From assembly GCA_026127925.1 (NCBI GenBank), contig JAJSLM010000009.1, positions 1 through 38,039 of the forward strand: a stretch of DNA of 38,039 bases, in the 5' to 3' direction. Origin of the DNA: Thermoplasmatales archaeon (GTDB taxonomy: Archaea; Thermoplasmatota; Thermoplasmata; Thermoplasmatales; Thermoplasmataceae). Under the pieces are notes generated by a model. It saw nothing but the letters and a program-made list of their open reading frames with translations. It was not told the origin of the DNA and ran no database searches. The position numbers were made by a program, and so were the translations under genes. Every line of letters starts with the position of its first letter. Position 1 is the stretch's first letter. Positions 26,014 to 34,653 of the stretch are shown here, piece after piece.

Positions 26014-26145
26014 TGCGCAGGGAATAATGTTTTGTACTTACTATCAATGGTACAGTGGCGGATGAAATGTTGCACAATTCTGTCCAGAATTGCATCGTTC
26101 TGCATGCATAGACTACCTTTTCGGATTGACGGCTTTCCCTGCGCA
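26014..26145. repeat. 132-bp segment bounded by an 11-bp inverted repeat
   Basis: TGCGCAGGGAA (26014-26024) recurs as its exact reverse complement TTCCCTGCGCA at 26135-26145. Inside lies a second inverted repeat, CAATTCTG (26075-26082) / CAGAATTG (26085-26092). No matching target-site duplication is seen at the ends. It could be a regulatory region of the sedolisin gene, a small degenerate mobile element, or chance. Confidence 0.35.
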
Positions 26146-26158
26146 ACAATTATATACG
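26143..26158 (+). promoter_or_regulatory. Sedolisin gene promoter
   Basis: CAATTATATACG with its TATA core at about 26150-26157 lies about 28 bases before the ATG at 26181. It is preceded by GCGCAACAA as a possible BRE. No Shine-Dalgarno site precedes the ATG, so the transcript is probably leaderless. Confidence 0.55.
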
Positions 26159-26180
26159 TCTCACCTTATAACATTCCTTA

Positions 26181-29100
26181 ATGAGAAAAGCATTGCTTTT
26201 AAGCCTAGTAATTATTGTGAGTGTAGTTTTTATTGCCACATCGTTTGTAGTCCTTTCACACAGCACAGGTACGCCACAACAGAGTACTGGTGTACTGAAT
26301 GTGATCCCAGATTCTGCTGTAGGTGTTGTATCCAACATCCAGCCTTCTGGTCTAGAAAATCCTGCGAAACAGCTGAGCGTCATAGTTTCGTTAGCATACA
26401 GGAACCAGGGAGAACTTAATACCGTCCTATCTAACCTGCAAAATCCTTCTTCTCCGATATACCATCACTATCTTACCCAGCAGCAGTTTATAAGCACGTT
26501 CTCTCCAACAGTAAGCGAGTACGACAACTACATGGCGTACTTTGCCGAGCACGGACTCCTGGTGAAGGTTTATGGAGATCGTGTATCGCTCGTACTTACA
26601 GGAACGGTCAGCCAGTTTGAAAGCGTGTTCCATACCACCATTAGCTCGTTTAACAATGGAGAATTTTATGCCCCCTCTTCAGCTCTTTACATTTCTGCGA
26701 ATTTCGGCCCGATCTCAGGTATCGCCGGATTAAGTGATCAGTTCAAGGCAAAGATCTCGCCAATGTTTCAAGGCTCCGGAACATCCCAGACGCTGTACGG
26801 TGCAGACTTTCAGTCCGCATATCAGTTAAATCAGCTTTACGCAAAGTACGGATATCCCACAAATGAAACTATTGCGACAATCCTGTGGTCAGGAAACAAT
26901 TCTGCAGGACAGGATGTTGCACCCTTTGTACCGTCAGATATATCCTATTACTATGAGCACAACATACCGTCAAACGAACCCCTGCCTGTGGCATACGGGT
27001 ATCCTATCCTAGGCGCTCCAGCGCCGGGTCCTTCAGCGGCGAATGATAACACTGAGGCAGATTTCGAAAGCACACTGGATCTCGAGATGGCAGGATCTGC
27101 TGCTCCAGGCGCGCACATTGTCGAGGTGTACGGACCTTCTGCTACCGAATCGGATCTTGATCAGGCATTTGCCGCTGTTCTGAATCCAAATTATAACACA
27201 TCGGTGGACAACGCACTCTCTCATGTGGTCGCAATATCCAACTCATGGGGAGGTACAGATACAAATGATTCGACGTGGATGCAATATGAAGAAGAAGCAG
27301 CGGCGAGAGGCATAACAGTTCTTGCCTCTTCCGGTGACGATGGGGATACCAGCAGCCCGGCTCCAAGTTTCCCTGCGACAATGGCATATAACGACTTTGG
27401 AACGCTGGCTGTCGGTGGACTCTCTACCGAGTTGACCGGAACTGCAAGCACGAATGGCTCCGGCACCACCGGAATCCAGACAGAATCTGTGTGGTATAAC
27501 ACCCCGAATTCCGGTGATGGTTCACAAGGCGGAGTAAGCTCAGTATTTTCAGAGCCATCATGGCAGGTGAATTCATCGGACGCCAATTCTGTTATCACAG
27601 GTGCTTCAAGTACGACAGGTGTTTCTTCCGGCAGGGGAACTCCTGATGTCGCTGCGGATGGAGCGAACATGGAGATATATATAACATATAGCGGCTCCAG
27701 TGGATATCAAGAACTCTGGGGAACAAGCATAGCATCGCCCCTCACTGCAGGCCTAATAGCAGTAATGGATCATTCCCTTGGAACTCCGGAAGGCTTCATC
27801 GATCCGCTCATATACAAATTCGGGCAGGAACAGTATTCCGGGACATTCGGAAGACCTGCGGCTTTATACTTTGTGAGCAACGGTTCGAACGGTGCGTTTA
27901 GTGCTGAAAACGGCTATAGTCTTGCGGTTGGTTGGGGAAGCATAAATGCATTTAACTTTGTCAATGCACAGCTGAATGTCTCCGTCACACAGGCCAGTTA
28001 TCCTGTGGACTTCTCTGAATCGGGCCTTCCATCTGGGACTACATGGTCTGTGACGTTTAACGGCAATACGCAGAGTTCGTCCGGTTCTACAGTGTCCTTC
28101 TCGGCTGCAAATGGAACCTATTCGTACTCAATTGGTTCTGTATCGGGATATACCGCATCTCCCTCCTCGGGATCGGTAACTGTAAACGGAGCTGCCCAGA
28201 CCATAGGGATAACATTCGCCGCCAACTCCTCTCCACCTCCCTCAACGTCTGGTGTTTTTTCGCAGGTAAACGCGACGTCTTCAAACATTTACACATACAA
28301 CCTTCCAGAGGCTGAGGAGTTCACAGTGGGCTCAAGCAGCAGGACAATTAATTTCGTCACTCTTTACTTATCTGGCAGTAGCGGATCGGTGGAATTTTCA
28401 ATCGGGACCTCGCTGTGGAGTTCTAATATCGTTCCAGAGACCACTGTTAATGTCAATTCCAATCAACTCTGGTACAATACCTCAATTACACCAGTAAATC
28501 TCAGCGGAAGCACCGACTATTACCTTTCTGTTGAGGGATCCGGGAGTATACAATGGGGTTATACCTCGTCGCCTTCTGTAGATCTTAACGCCATTCAGGA
28601 CTATTGGTACAGTTCGCCACCAAGCAATGGAATGCCATCAGGTACCCCTACAAATGATAATTCATATCCCGATCTATATAGTATCGGTTATTTTACTTCC
28701 ACTCAGCCTGTCGTTGCCACTTTCGCCGTCGATTTCAGTGAATCTGGGCTTCCAAGCGGCACTTCTTGGTCAGTTACATTCAATGGAAACACAAAGAGTT
28801 CAACAACATCCCAGTTAAGCTTTTTGGTGTCAAATGGAACATATTCCTACTCCGTAGGGAGTGTTTCAGGGTATTCCGTGTCTCCCTCCTCGGGATCGGT
28901 AACTGTGAATGGAGCTGCTCAGACTGTTGATCTAAGCTTTTCTACTCAGACCAGCTCACATCCAAACGGAATTTTTGCGGAAGTAAATGCCACATCTTCA
29001 AACATTTACACATACAACCTTCCAGAAGCTGAGGAGTTCACAGTAGGTTCCAGCAGTCAGTATGTAGATTTCATAACACTCTATCTGGAAGGCGCAGGAA

Positions 29101-29483
29101 CAATCGATGTTGGAATCGGAACCTCCCTATTCAGTAACAACGTGGTTAACGTATCATCGGTTTCTATTGATTTGCCCAACGGTGGCTTTATGAACATATC
29201 GATACCTACGACAGAACTGTCAGGTGGAGCAGACTATTATCTCAACGTCGTCGAACCGTCTGGGAACACGAATGTGCAGTGGGGGTACACAATGTCACCT
29301 TCTGTTGACAATAATGCTTTACAGGATTACTGGTACAGTGGAACAAGCCTTCAAAGCGACAATAGTTATCCAGACATATTCACTATAGGCTATTCTGGCT
29401 TATCTGCGAGCAGCAGTTCATTTGCTCAATACTCCCCTTTTCTATCTATGACTGCTTTCTTCGCAATCCCGCGTCTACTTTAA
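26181..29483 (+). CDS. Secreted sedolisin (S53) protease with duplicated C-terminal domains
   Basis: This 1100-residue acid-type serine-carboxyl protease has a signal peptide (about 1-26) and a pro-kumamolisin activation domain (about 40-190). The S53 catalytic domain (about 205-600) shows the family residues Glu296 and Asp300 (DFESTLDLE), Asp386 (SSGDDG) and Ser516 (GTSIASP), with spacing like kumamolisin. Then follow two copies of a two-part unit. Part A, about 75 residues (from 608 and 848), begins VDFSESGLPSGT. Part B, about 145 residues (from about 690 and 930), contains NATSSNIYTYNLPEAEEF. The copies are also similar at DNA level, about 720 bases apart. Many NxS/T sequons suggest glycosylation. 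No clear C-terminal membrane anchor is seen. The role would be digestion of external protein at low pH. Confidence 0.92.
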   Translation: MRKALLLSLVIIVSVVFIATSFVVLSHSTGTPQQSTGVLNVIPDSAVGVVSNIQPSGLENPAKQLSVIVSLAYRNQGELNTVLSNLQNPSSPIYHHYLTQQQFISTFSPTVSEYDNYMAYFAEHGLLVKVYGDRVSLVLTGTVSQFESVFHTTISSFNNGEFYAPSSALYISANFGPISGIAGLSDQFKAKISPMFQGSGTSQTLYGADFQSAYQLNQLYAKYGYPTNETIATILWSGNNSAGQDVAPFVPSDISYYYEHNIPSNEPLPVAYGYPILGAPAPGPSAANDNTEADFESTLDLEMAGSAAPGAHIVEVYGPSATESDLDQAFAAVLNPNYNTSVDNALSHVVAISNSWGGTDTNDSTWMQYEEEAAARGITVLASSGDDGDTSSPAPSFPATMAYNDFGTLAVGGLSTELTGTASTNGSGTTGIQTESVWYNTPNSGDGSQGGVSSVFSEPSWQVNSSDANSVITGASSTTGVSSGRGTPDVAADGANMEIYITYSGSSGYQELWGTSIASPLTAGLIAVMDHSLGTPEGFIDPLIYKFGQEQYSGTFGRPAALYFVSNGSNGAFSAENGYSLAVGWGSINAFNFVNAQLNVSVTQASYPVDFSESGLPSGTTWSVTFNGNTQSSSGSTVSFSAANGTYSYSIGSVSGYTASPSSGSVTVNGAAQTIGITFAANSSPPPSTSGVFSQVNATSSNIYTYNLPEAEEFTVGSSSRTINFVTLYLSGSSGSVEFSIGTSLWSSNIVPETTVNVNSNQLWYNTSITPVNLSGSTDYYLSVEGSGSIQWGYTSSPSVDLNAIQDYWYSSPPSNGMPSGTPTNDNSYPDLYSIGYFTSTQPVVATFAVDFSESGLPSGTSWSVTFNGNTKSSTTSQLSFLVSNGTYSYSVGSVSGYSVSPSSGSVTVNGAAQTVDLSFSTQTSSHPNGIFAEVNATSSNIYTYNLPEAEEFTVGSSSQYVDFITLYLEGAGTIDVGIGTSLFSNNVVNVSSVSIDLPNGGFMNISIPTTELSGGADYYLNVVEPSGNTNVQWGYTMSPSVDNNALQDYWYSGTSLQSDNSYPDIFTIGYSGLSASSSSFAQYSPFLSMTAFFAIPRLL
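28004..29390 (+). repeat. Two tandem copies of a ~720-bp unit inside the sedolisin gene
   Basis: Stretches such as CCCTCCTCGGGATCGGTAAC recur at 28161 and 28884, and TCAAACATTTACACATACAA at 28281 and 28998, giving a period of about 717-723 bases. The middle of each unit has diverged more than these blocks, which suggests an older duplication with conserved or recombining segments. Confidence 0.85.
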
Positions 29484-29528
29484 AAATATAAAATGAATTT
29501 TCAAATTTTCTATAAATTTTAACTTTAG

Positions 29529-29535
29529 AAAAAAA
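29529..29535 (-). terminator. T7 tract after the small lysine-rich gene
   Basis: On the minus strand a T7 run (A7 on plus) follows the stop codon of the small gene by about 27 bases, as in archaeal T-tract terminators. Confidence 0.4.
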
Positions 29536-29561
29536 TTGTGGATCAGACCAAAATAGGAATA

Positions 29562-29720
29562 TCATTCTTCCTTATCTTTTTTCTTGAAACCTTTCTTCAT
29601 TCCACCGAATAGAGACTTAGTTCCGTCGACAGCCCCCCTTCCTATCTTACCTGTAGCTTCACCGGTCTTTTCAGCAATTCCTTTTTTTTCTTCTTTCTTT
29701 TTTTCCTCTTTTTCTGCCAT
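29562..29720 (-). CDS. Small lysine/glutamate-rich protein (52 aa)
   Basis: A short open frame runs from ATG (29720-29718) to TGA (29564-29562) and encodes 52 residues. The N-terminal 13 are almost all Lys and Glu. A more regular middle (GIAEKTGEATGKIGRGAVDGT) follows, then a short segment SLFGGMKKGF and a charged end. A TATA-like TTAATATATATTA (about 29745-29757) lies about 30 bases upstream and a T7 run follows, so the unit looks like a complete gene. I do not recognise the family. The charge pattern would suit binding to nucleic acid, ribosome or membrane surface; that is a guess. Confidence 0.6.
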   Translation of the reverse strand: MAEKEEKKKEEKKGIAEKTGEATGKIGRGAVDGTKSLFGGMKKGFKKKDKEE

Positions 29721-29835
29721 TTTAGATCAAAAACATAAGGTGATAATATATATTAATCTTTTATCGTATCGAAAGATATTAGAATTTCGAAGAAGCTTTG
29801 GTGCCAAATGTCCTATTTAATACGAACTAGAGGCG

Positions 29836-29865
29836 TGTGGTGCTTATATCCACATACTGTTTTTT
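29836..29865 (+). terminator. Possible hairpin terminator
   Basis: TGTGG (29836-29840) pairs with CCACA (29850-29854) around a 9-base loop, followed by T6 at 29860-29865. No plus-strand gene ends close by, so its use is uncertain. Confidence 0.25.
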
Positions 29866-29903
29866 AATTTTAAAATAAATAAGATACCATTATGATTTAA
29901 AAT

Positions 29904-30482
29904 TCATGGCCGTGAGAAGACATGGTACAGGAAAATGGTCTCAAAGAAATAACTCTCAGATGCAACAAGATTGAAAGAGTACTCTGGAAATTCTGAAATA
30001 AGGCTACCTATGTCGGTGAGGCTTGAAAGTATTAAATAAATTGAACCACTTATTTCTAAGAAAGTCTTTGCTTTCTTTAAGAATGGGCGTATAACGTCAA
30101 AACCTTCTTTACCGCCATTCCATTGTTCGGCACCTTCTATACGATCCTCTACTGGAAGGTAAGGCGGATTAAATATTATGGTGTCAAACTTTCCTTCAAT
30201 ATTATCGAAGAGGCTTGAATTGATAACCTCAACAAGGACCTTATTTCGTATGGCATTTCTCTCAGTGCAATCTAGCGCCGCATCAGAAATGTCACAGCAC
30301 GTAACGTTCCTGCCGAGTTTGGCACAATAAACCGATATGATCCCCGTTCCACATCCGATCTCAAGCACTCTGTTTCCTGGAATCAGATGATCCATTAATA
30401 GGTAGGTATCCTCCGCTGGTCTATAAACCGATTTGCAATCCTCAATGTCTATGTCAGCGTATTTGCCATAGTGGACTATCAA
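29904..30482 (-). CDS. HemK2/Mtq2-type protein N5-glutamine methyltransferase
   Basis: The 192-residue product is a class I SAM-dependent methyltransferase. The opening VYRPAEDTYLLMD is characteristic of the Mtq2/HemK2 branch. Motif I LEIGCGTGIIS (about residues 40-50) binds SAM, and NPPYLP is the catalytic motif that holds the amide of the target glutamine. Eukaryotic and archaeal members methylate the GGQ motif of release factor eRF1/aRF1, usually with the zinc protein Trm112 as partner, so this is the likely function. The short length without an N-terminal domain separates it from bacterial PrmC. Confidence 0.88.
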   Translation of the reverse strand: MIVHYGKYADIDIEDCKSVYRPAEDTYLLMDHLIPGNRVLEIGCGTGIISVYCAKLGRNVTCCDISDAALDCTERNAIRNKVLVEVINSSLFDNIEGKFDTIIFNPPYLPVEDRIEGAEQWNGGKEGFDVIRPFLKKAKTFLEISGSIYLILSSLTDIGSLISEFPEYSFNLVASESYFFETIFLYHVFSRP

Positions 30483-30568
30483 GGAATAGTTATTGCGTGA
30501 AGGAATAAATCTTTACTGGGATTCGATTTAATAAAAGCTTGTAGTTTAATTCAATATCTGAAGATTTC

Positions 30569-30604
30569 AAAAAAATTAATAAAAAAAGATTGTAAAAATA
30601 AAAA
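30569..30604 (-). terminator. Multiple T-tracts downstream of the 12-helix membrane protein gene
   Basis: On the minus strand, T5, T5, T7 and T7 runs follow within about 55 bases of the stop (A7 at 30569-30575 and 30581-30587 on the plus strand). This is the usual form of an archaeal intrinsic terminator. Confidence 0.55.
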
Positions 30605-30621
30605 TCCTTTTGTACAGCTGT

Positions 30622-32016
30622 TTATGTTACTGTTTTTTCTGTAGAAGTTTTTTCCGAAGACCTGCCCAAGGTAATTGTTATTATAATTATTGCTATCACC
30701 AAGAGGGAAAGTCCGATCGCCTCAGGAATCCAGAACAGGGTAATTACATAAGCTAGTAACCCAAACGCAGCAATGACTGTTCCTGCTACAATGAAATAAA
30801 CAATAATCCTTTTCTCTGTTTCGTGTCCTTCTATATAGTGGATTATAAGAAGTATTATGCCTGCCAATAACGGCATCATGAAAAAGGCAAAGAGTAAATG
30901 CCCGTCTGTAAACGCCATGTCATATTTGTATCCTGGACCACCATTTGGCGGTACTCCCGGTGAACCGAATCCGTAATAAGATTCATTGAATTCCATCGCA
31001 TAACCAACTCCGATCATCACGGCCATTGTTGCGATCCATGTTAATAATTCGGACAGCTGAACCAAACGATCGGTGGGTCTTTTCGAAAGGACATAATAGA
31101 GTCCGAGTATAGCTATCAACGCCCCCCAACCAACAATCCCCGTCTGGGTATCGTCCAGAGCCAGGCCATTCATTCCTCCGGGGCCAAATGGTGCAACGGC
31201 AGGGATCACATAAGTTCCAAAAGATGAAATCAGATAAAGATAAGTAAATGAAATAGTCCCAAGAACAGCTATGATCATCCCAAGATTTACGGCGTTACGC
31301 TTGAAATTCGATAGTTTTTCGTATCCAAAAGTTACTGCAGCAAGAGCGACGATCCCACCCATGACTGCAGGTAACATCTCATGAGAATGCGAAGTTATTA
31401 GGTTACCAAGAAAAACCTGCAGACCACCAATGCTCGAAATATAGTTGTTGAATACAGGCAAGGAGGAGAAACCGAATAAAGTCCCGTACTCATAAATCAT
31501 CCCCATTATTGCCGCAATGCCTGCCGAAAGCGTTGCAATCACGATGAGTGAATATGCCCCCCAGATTTTCTTGAATTTCTCTCTGTTCCTAAACGGTAAA
31601 AAGAGTAATTCAAGGAAGAATATTAATGCGAGGACGATCATCCAGAAGTCTCTCATCGCCTGGATCACATAATCCGCGGTTTGAGTAGAGGCTGGGTAAA
31701 ATAGAGCAGTTCCAAGAGCAGTCAAGAATAGGACCGGGTAGGTGCTAAGGTTTATAATTCTTCTTGATCTTGTTCCAAGTTCTAGTAGTTCAGCTGAATA
31801 CATAATCAACAGGAAAACAAATGGAATCATAACAGTATGATAGAAATTTACCATGTCAAGACTGAAGTCACCAAGCTTGAACCAGTTAACTCCTGGGAGA
31901 AGTGGGCTTATCACCAAAAGTGCTGATATAAATATTAGTATGGCAAAGATATTGTACTTCACGTTTAGTAACCCTCTAATCACTCCATTAGCAGGTAATC
32001 CTTTATTTTTTACCAT
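30622..32016 (-). CDS. 12-helix membrane protein with candidate heme-ligand histidines
   Basis: I do not recognise the family of this 464-residue protein. It has 12 hydrophobic helices. Its few histidines are placed suggestively: His60 in helix 2 (NFYHTVM), His210 and His212 entering helix 6 (TSHSHEMLP), His373 at the start of helix 10 (TDGHLLF), then His393 and His398. Heme-copper oxidase subunit I also has 12 helices, with heme or copper ligands in helices 2, 6, 7 and 10. The paired histidines expected in helix 7 are not seen. The divergent neighbour is heme O synthase. A distant, perhaps heme-b-only relative of oxidase subunit I or NorB is a reasonable inference, unproven. GGAGG lies 6 bases before the ATG. 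Confidence 0.6.
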   Translation of the reverse strand: MVKNKGLPANGVIRGLLNVKYNIFAILIFISALLVISPLLPGVNWFKLGDFSLDMVNFYHTVMIPFVFLLIMYSAELLELGTRSRRIINLSTYPVLFLTALGTALFYPASTQTADYVIQAMRDFWMIVLALIFFLELLFLPFRNREKFKKIWGAYSLIVIATLSAGIAAIMGMIYEYGTLFGFSSLPVFNNYISSIGGLQVFLGNLITSHSHEMLPAVMGGIVALAAVTFGYEKLSNFKRNAVNLGMIIAVLGTISFTYLYLISSFGTYVIPAVAPFGPGGMNGLALDDTQTGIVGWGALIAILGLYYVLSKRPTDRLVQLSELLTWIATMAVMIGVGYAMEFNESYYGFGSPGVPPNGGPGYKYDMAFTDGHLLFAFFMMPLLAGIILLIIHYIEGHETEKRIIVYFIVAGTVIAAFGLLAYVITLFWIPEAIGLSLLVIAIIIITITLGRSSEKTSTEKTVT

Positions 32017-32041
32017 TCACATCCTCCGATTATCTGACCGC

Positions 32042-32072
32042 TATATTTAAACGAGTGAACCGATATATTAGG
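32042..32072. promoter_or_regulatory. Divergent promoter region between the 12-helix gene and ctaB
   Basis: CGATATATTAGG (32061-32072) can act as TATA for ctaB, whose ATG lies about 32 bases away. Read in reverse it is a TATA about 50 bases before the 12-helix gene, leaving a leader with the GGAGG site (32023-32027). A second box, TATATTTA (32042-32049), lies closer to the minus-strand gene. Confidence 0.45.
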
Positions 32073-32097
32073 GTACACTGATTTACGGTTTACGGCG

Positions 32098-32988
32098 ATG
32101 AATTATAATCAAATGACTAAAGTGCTGAATCGAGCAATGGTTTATCTTAAATATACGAAACCAAGGGTATGGTTGCTTCTCGTTTTTGTAGGGGGAGTGG
32201 GCGCCATTCTTGCGGCCCAGACTTTTGGAGGGTATAATCTGATGATGATCTTCGTTGCTGTTGTTTCCCTGATCGCTGGCAGTGCCGGTTCAGAAGCAAT
32301 CACGAATTATGTGGACAGAGATATAGATTCGATCATGAATAGAACTAAGGACAGGCCATTAGTAACGGGAAAAATTGAAGCTAAGAAGGGTCTAGAACTG
32401 GGGATAATTCTTGTAATATCTTCCGTGCTGATACTGCTTGTTTTTAAGAGATTCCTGGCCTTTTGTTTCATTACCGCAGGGATCGTTGATAACGTTATTG
32501 TGTACAGTTACCTCCTGAAGCGTAAGACACCATGGAGTATCATCTTAGGTGGATTCTCGGGTGGACTGCCCGTCATAGTTGGATGGTACACTCTCACGTC
32601 CGTGTTTTCGATACTTCCCTGGTTCTTATTTGCGCTGATCGTAGTTTGGATACCAATACACATATGGAGCCTTGCTTTCCGTTATAAGGATGATTATCAG
32701 CGTGCAAAGGTGCCTATGCTTCCAGCGGTTTATTCAGACGGGATTTCCGCGAAATGTATATCATTTTCGGCAATTCTTCTCGTCGTATTCTCCGTTATTC
32801 CCTACTACTTTGGTGAAAACACGTTTATATACATCTTAATCGTAGCTATTGTATCCCTGCCAATGATTCTGTTGGCGGCTATGTTCGTAAAAATGAAAGA
32901 TAAAAAAAGTTCCTTTCGCCTCTTTAAGTATTCAAGTCCCTACCTCACTGTGATTTTTCTGTTGTTTCTCATCCTTAAATTCTTTTAA
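32098..32988 (+). CDS. ctaB: Protoheme IX farnesyltransferase (heme O synthase)
   Basis: CtaB attaches a farnesyl chain to protoheme to make heme O, the precursor of heme A, for heme-copper oxidases. The 296-residue product is a UbiA-superfamily prenyltransferase with about nine hydrophobic helices. It has the first aspartate motif NYVDRDIDSIMNRTKDRP (about residues 70-87) and the second, basic motif FRYKDDYQRAKVPMLP. LGGFSGGLPVIVGW between them is typical of the CtaB/COX10 branch. Its presence implies protoheme is made, in line with the hem genes of this window. It is divergent from the 12-helix histidine protein, with 81 bases between. Confidence 0.93.
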   Translation: MNYNQMTKVLNRAMVYLKYTKPRVWLLLVFVGGVGAILAAQTFGGYNLMMIFVAVVSLIAGSAGSEAITNYVDRDIDSIMNRTKDRPLVTGKIEAKKGLELGIILVISSVLILLVFKRFLAFCFITAGIVDNVIVYSYLLKRKTPWSIILGGFSGGLPVIVGWYTLTSVFSILPWFLFALIVVWIPIHIWSLAFRYKDDYQRAKVPMLPAVYSDGISAKCISFSAILLVVFSVIPYYFGENTFIYILIVAIVSLPMILLAAMFVKMKDKKSSFRLFKYSSPYLTVIFLLFLILKFF

Positions 32989-33047
32989 TAAGTACTCACG
33001 CTTTGTCGCTCTCGCCAGAAACGAAAATGAACTTTTCTTCAATGGAA

Positions 33048-34550
33048 CTAGTGGAGGAACACACGTTTTCCCGTGAAGTACATGGGGATTTTACTCTCAT
33101 TTGATTTAGCTATTACAACATCGTCCCTTATGGATCCACCGGGCTGAATTATAGCAGAGATTCCAGAAGAAGCAGCAAGTTCAACATTGTCCTCAAACGG
33201 GAAAAACGCATCCGACGCAAGGACAGATCCGTTCACTCTTTCTTTTGCTCTGGCAACCGCAATTCTAAGGGCTTCAATTCTGGACGTCTGTCCGGCCCCG
33301 ATCCCAACAGTCTGCATTCCCTTTGACAGGACTATGGCGTTGCTCCTGCAATGAGCTACAACTTTCCATGCAAAAATCATATCCTTTATCTGTTCCTCCG
33401 TTGCTGATCTTTCCGTTTTAAGAACAAGATTCTCTATATCTGCCCTGAGTGGACTCTGCAGCAGAATCCCGTTAGAAATAGATCGGGCTCTATAACTCAT
33501 ATCAGGTTCCATTGGAACTTTAAGAACCCTGAGATTCTTTTTCTTCGTCAGCAAAAGGAGGGCTTCGTCGGAATACTCCGGGGCAATAAGTACCTCAACA
33601 AACAGTTTAGATATAGCTTCAAATGATGATCTGTCAAATTCACGGTTTACCGCTATCACCGATCCGTAAGCAGATTCCGGATCGCCAGCTATGGCCCTTT
33701 TCAATGCCTCTGGCAATGTTTCAGCGCTTGCGACCCCACAGGGCGTATTGTGCTTCAAAACTACAGCTGTTGTGGCATTAAATTCCAGGATTGTTTCAAA
33801 GGCGGAATTGGCATCAAGAATGTTGTTGTAAGACATTTCTTTGCCCTGCAGAGGAACGGCATTAGCGATGCCTTTAGCAGAAAGGTCACTGTAAAGAAAA
33901 CCGTCTTGATCAGGATTTTCACCGTAACGTAATTTCCTGCCTCTGAATGATCGTAGGAATAGTGTGTCAGGAACTTCGTTTCCAAAATCCTTCGATAGTG
34001 AACCGTATATGGAGATATCATAATTTGATACCATCGAGAAAGCCTCAAGGGCTAATCTTCTCCGGGTCTGTTCTGAGATGGTCGAGGTTTCCTTAAGTTC
34101 CGCAATGACAGTCTCGTACTGAAGTGGCGATGAAAGAACAGTTACGCGATCGTAATTCTTTGCTGCAGCCCTGATGAGTGAGACACCACCGATGTCTATG
34201 TTCTCCACCATTTTCTTTAGGTCGTGTGATCTGGCTGCATCCTCGAACGGATAAAGGTTCGCAATAACCAGGTCGAACAGTGGAAAATTAAGATCTTCTA
34301 GCTGCCCCAAATCTCTTTCACTCCCCGTTGAAAGTATACCGGCAAATATGGCGGGATGTAGCGTCTTTACTCGGCCTCCGAGAAGTTCAGAAAATCCGGT
34401 CAAAGTTGACGTATCCTTGTTCTGGACACCGAGCTCATTAAGATATTTTGAAGTGCCGCTGGTCGCATATATCTCGGTAATAAACGGTTTTATAGCATTA
34501 ACGAGCTCAGAAAGATTCGTTTTATCATAAACACTGATTAAAGCTCTCAT
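33048..34550 (-). CDS. purH: Bifunctional AICAR formyltransferase / IMP cyclohydrolase
   Basis: PurH performs the last two steps of IMP synthesis. The N-terminal cyclohydrolase domain (about 1-190) shows ISVYDKTNL, TSGTSKYL and GGRVKTLHPAIFAGIL. The C-terminal formyltransferase domain shows the catalytic KHNTPCGVA and the late SDAFFPFED and IQPGGSIRDD segments, ending in FTGKRVFLH. The full length of 500 residues is slightly shorter than bacterial PurH. Many Archaea use PurP and PurO instead, so full PurH points to 10-formyl-tetrahydrofolate-type chemistry here. A CTTAAG box about 25 bases before the ATG suggests a leaderless mRNA. guaAB elsewhere in the window continues the route to GMP. Confidence 0.95.
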   Translation of the reverse strand: MRALISVYDKTNLSELVNAIKPFITEIYATSGTSKYLNELGVQNKDTSTLTGFSELLGGRVKTLHPAIFAGILSTGSERDLGQLEDLNFPLFDLVIANLYPFEDAARSHDLKKMVENIDIGGVSLIRAAAKNYDRVTVLSSPLQYETVIAELKETSTISEQTRRRLALEAFSMVSNYDISIYGSLSKDFGNEVPDTLFLRSFRGRKLRYGENPDQDGFLYSDLSAKGIANAVPLQGKEMSYNNILDANSAFETILEFNATTAVVLKHNTPCGVASAETLPEALKRAIAGDPESAYGSVIAVNREFDRSSFEAISKLFVEVLIAPEYSDEALLLLTKKKNLRVLKVPMEPDMSYRARSISNGILLQSPLRADIENLVLKTERSATEEQIKDMIFAWKVVAHCRSNAIVLSKGMQTVGIGAGQTSRIEALRIAVARAKERVNGSVLASDAFFPFEDNVELAASSGISAIIQPGGSIRDDVVIAKSNESKIPMYFTGKRVFLH

Positions 34551-34653
34551 TAAGTCATTAACGTAATCTTGCTTAAGTGTTTTTCATTATTACTGTTAAT
34601 AATTTTTTAATTAAATAGGTAATTTAGCTTGCTGGAATTACAAAAGGTTTATG

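Noticed and set aside
27033-27670. Several long frames on the minus strand opposite the sedolisin gene
   Set aside because: They mirror the codon pattern of the sedolisin gene and have no recognisable domains or promoters.
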